Of a DNA stretch of 64,000 nt, positions 62,981 through 64,000 are shown piece by piece. Position 1 is the first letter of the stretch, and each line of letters opens with the position of its first letter. The notes under the pieces are model-generated. The model made no database searches and was not told the DNA's origin. It saw nothing but the letters and a program-made list of their open reading frames with translations. The position numbers and the translations under genes were made by a program. This DNA is from Janthinobacterium sp. 61 (lineage in GTDB: Bacteria; Pseudomonadota; Gammaproteobacteria; Burkholderiales; Burkholderiaceae_D). Location: assembly GCF_002846335.1 (NCBI RefSeq), contig NZ_PJMQ01000001.1, positions 4,402,001 to 4,466,000 on the forward strand. The letters are read 5' to 3'.

Positions 62981-63082
62981 AGGATCCTGAGAAAAAGTCC
63001 ATGGCGTTGTTGCCTTGCCTGGCCGTACATTCGTACTGCCTGCGGCAATGCGCCTGGCCCTGAACATTTTTCAGGCTCCTTT
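62979..63082. repeat. Palindromic intergenic element at the putA stop
   Basis: Imperfect terminal arms run AAAGGATCCTGAGAAAAAGT (62979-62998) and ACATTTTTCAGGCTCCTTT (63064-63082). Inside, GCGTTGTTGCCTTGCCTGGC and TGCGGCAATGCGC-type halves form a second stem around GTAC-ATTC-GTAC. The left arm begins at the last base pair of the putA TAA. It resembles a mobile or structured repeat, distinct from repeat copies A and B. Confidence 0.65.
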
Positions 63083-63095
63083 GTTTTGAAATAAG

Positions 63096-63127
63096 AAGGG
63101 CAGAACCACTGGTTCTGCCCTTTTTTT
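63096..63127. terminator. Bidirectional terminator between putA and mtnN
   Basis: AAGGGCAGAACC (63096-63107) and GGTTCTGCCCTT (63111-63122) form a 12-bp stem with a 3-nt loop, followed on the plus strand by a T-run (seven T residues at 63121-63127). Confidence 0.9.
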
Positions 63128-63147
63128 ATGCACCGCCAGTTCAAGGA

Positions 63148-63924
63148 TCAAGCAGCCAGGCGCTGGCATAGCTGCTGAATCACCGTAAACGCGTACGGCG
63201 AGGCGACTGTCTGCACGAAACGCATGAAGTCGACGGCGGCCTCTTCGTTGGCGTTGTCGGAAATGGTGCGCATGACGGTAAATGGCACGCCCAGTTCAAA
63301 ACACACTTGCGCCACGGCGGCGCCTTCCATTTCGACGGCCAGCAAATCGGGAATATCCGCTTTCAGCTGGTTCATATGCGCGGCGCTGCTGATGAACTGG
63401 TCGCCGCTGGCGATCAGACCACGGTGGACTTGCGCATGCTGCAAGCCAAATTGCACGATATCGGACGCCTTCAGCACGCTGGAAACATCATCACGCAGGA
63501 AATCTTCCGCAGCAGCTGCCATTTGCGTGCTCAGTTCCAGGTCCGTGGCGAAGCGCTGCAGTCCCGTCAACGGCACTTCGAAGCGGGGGAACAAGGGACG
63601 AGCGTCCATATCGTGTTGCAACAATGCTTCGGCCACCACGATATCCCCGACTTTCACCTGTTTATCCCCGCTGCCGGCCACGCCAGTAAAGACGATGTGG
63701 GTAACTCCGTACTTTTCCACAAGGATGGAAGCTGTCATGGCAGCGGCAACCTTGCCCAGACGCGACAGGACGCACACAGCGTCGATATTCCACAGGGTCC
63801 CCAGGGTGTAGTCGCGCATACCGTGCGAACGCCTCTGGGGGCCTTGCATGGCTTCTACCAGCCCCTGCTGTTCTTCGTGCAAGGCACTGATGATGCCTAA
63901 ACGCATTTTTTTGTGTGAATTCAT
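63148..63924 (-). CDS. mtnN: 5'-methylthioadenosine/S-adenosylhomocysteine nucleosidase
   Basis: A 258-residue PNP/UDP-family nucleosidase: GIISALHEEQQGLVEAM at the N-terminus, FTGVAGSGDKQVKVGDIVVAE, SGDQFISS, the catalytic-site AVEMEGAAVAQVC and MRTISDNAN (the Asp of SDNAN is the general acid). It removes adenine from MTA and SAH, recycling methionine-cycle by-products. Slightly longer than E. coli MtnN (232). Start at 63924 or 63906; neither has a clear ribosome site. The remaining bases to 64000 hold its promoter region with no other gene seen. Confidence 0.92.
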   Translation of the reverse strand: MNSHKKMRLGIISALHEEQQGLVEAMQGPQRRSHGMRDYTLGTLWNIDAVCVLSRLGKVAAAMTASILVEKYGVTHIVFTGVAGSGDKQVKVGDIVVAEALLQHDMDARPLFPRFEVPLTGLQRFATDLELSTQMAAAAEDFLRDDVSSVLKASDIVQFGLQHAQVHRGLIASGDQFISSAAHMNQLKADIPDLLAVEMEGAAVAQVCFELGVPFTVMRTISDNANEEAAVDFMRFVQTVASPYAFTVIQQLCQRLAA

Positions 63925-64000
63925 GCTGTTTTTACAGGTTTTTTGGGATTGCAAGACGGTTTGTACGGTGGAAACAGCTATTTTGACGACTTTTCCACCG

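Overview
The window looks like chromosomal DNA of a high-GC betaproteobacterium, most likely Oxalobacteraceae (Janthinobacterium, Duganella or Massilia type). This is inferred from protein flavour and gene order, not from a database search. It is gene dense, with many divergent pairs and 4-nt ATGA stop/start overlaps. I see no tRNA, rRNA, CRISPR array, prophage or complete insertion sequence.

Layout, 1-13 kb: the 3' part of a hybrid sensor kinase; a REP-pair palindrome; molybdate uptake (modA-modB-modC-modE, minus strand) with a ModE-type operator before modA. Divergent from modA is a DNA-repair cassette of radical SAM protein, DUF4130 protein and UdgX, with a consensus LexA box just before its first start. 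A PSBT/SBF-type transporter follows. Next is a QseEGF/GlrKR-like two-component operon on the minus strand, and downstream of it a BON-domain gene with a consensus sigma-54 promoter and two GlrR-type upstream sites.

13-33 kb: an M16 presequence-protease-like metallopeptidase; a structured repeat (copy A); a VOC protein; an AraC regulator divergent from an O-methyltransferase around a Fur-like box; an SDR/LysR/MFS block; a DUF2165 protein and an RND tripartite efflux operon; DUF1349, NTF2-like, MFS and LysR genes; a YflT-like stress protein.

33-47 kb: nadE-nadM (NAD+ synthesis); an ArsR-rhodanese regulator with a ClbS/DfsB protein, divergent from a DUF2938 gene around a 14-bp-arm palindrome; a large MscS-family channel; a periplasmic ClpP-like protein; a methionine block of flavin reductase, mesX and mesD divergent from metR; a class C beta-lactamase-like lipoprotein.

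47-64 kb: glmS and glmU flank about 1.1 kb that holds no intact gene. It contains a dense, same-orientation array of DnaA-box-like 9-mers and the decayed remains of a response regulator and a histidine kinase. Then come a DUF6279 lipoprotein, structured repeat copy B, rsmD, coaD, a YfhL-type ferredoxin, a chalcone-isomerase-like protein, a small membrane protein, a LysR regulator, a chemoreceptor with a hairpin-rich leader, an Lrp-type regulator divergent from bifunctional putA, a third palindromic intergenic element, and a MtnN-like nucleosidase.

Most notable: (1) the SOS-box UdgX cassette whose normally fused DUF4130-UdgX frame carries an in-frame TAG; (2) the sigma-54/GlrR control of the BON gene; (3) two copies of a covarying structured repeat, one supplying a stop codon and the other a probable Shine-Dalgarno; (4) the DnaA-box array between glmS and glmU; (5) the flavin reductase-mesX-mesD arrangement.
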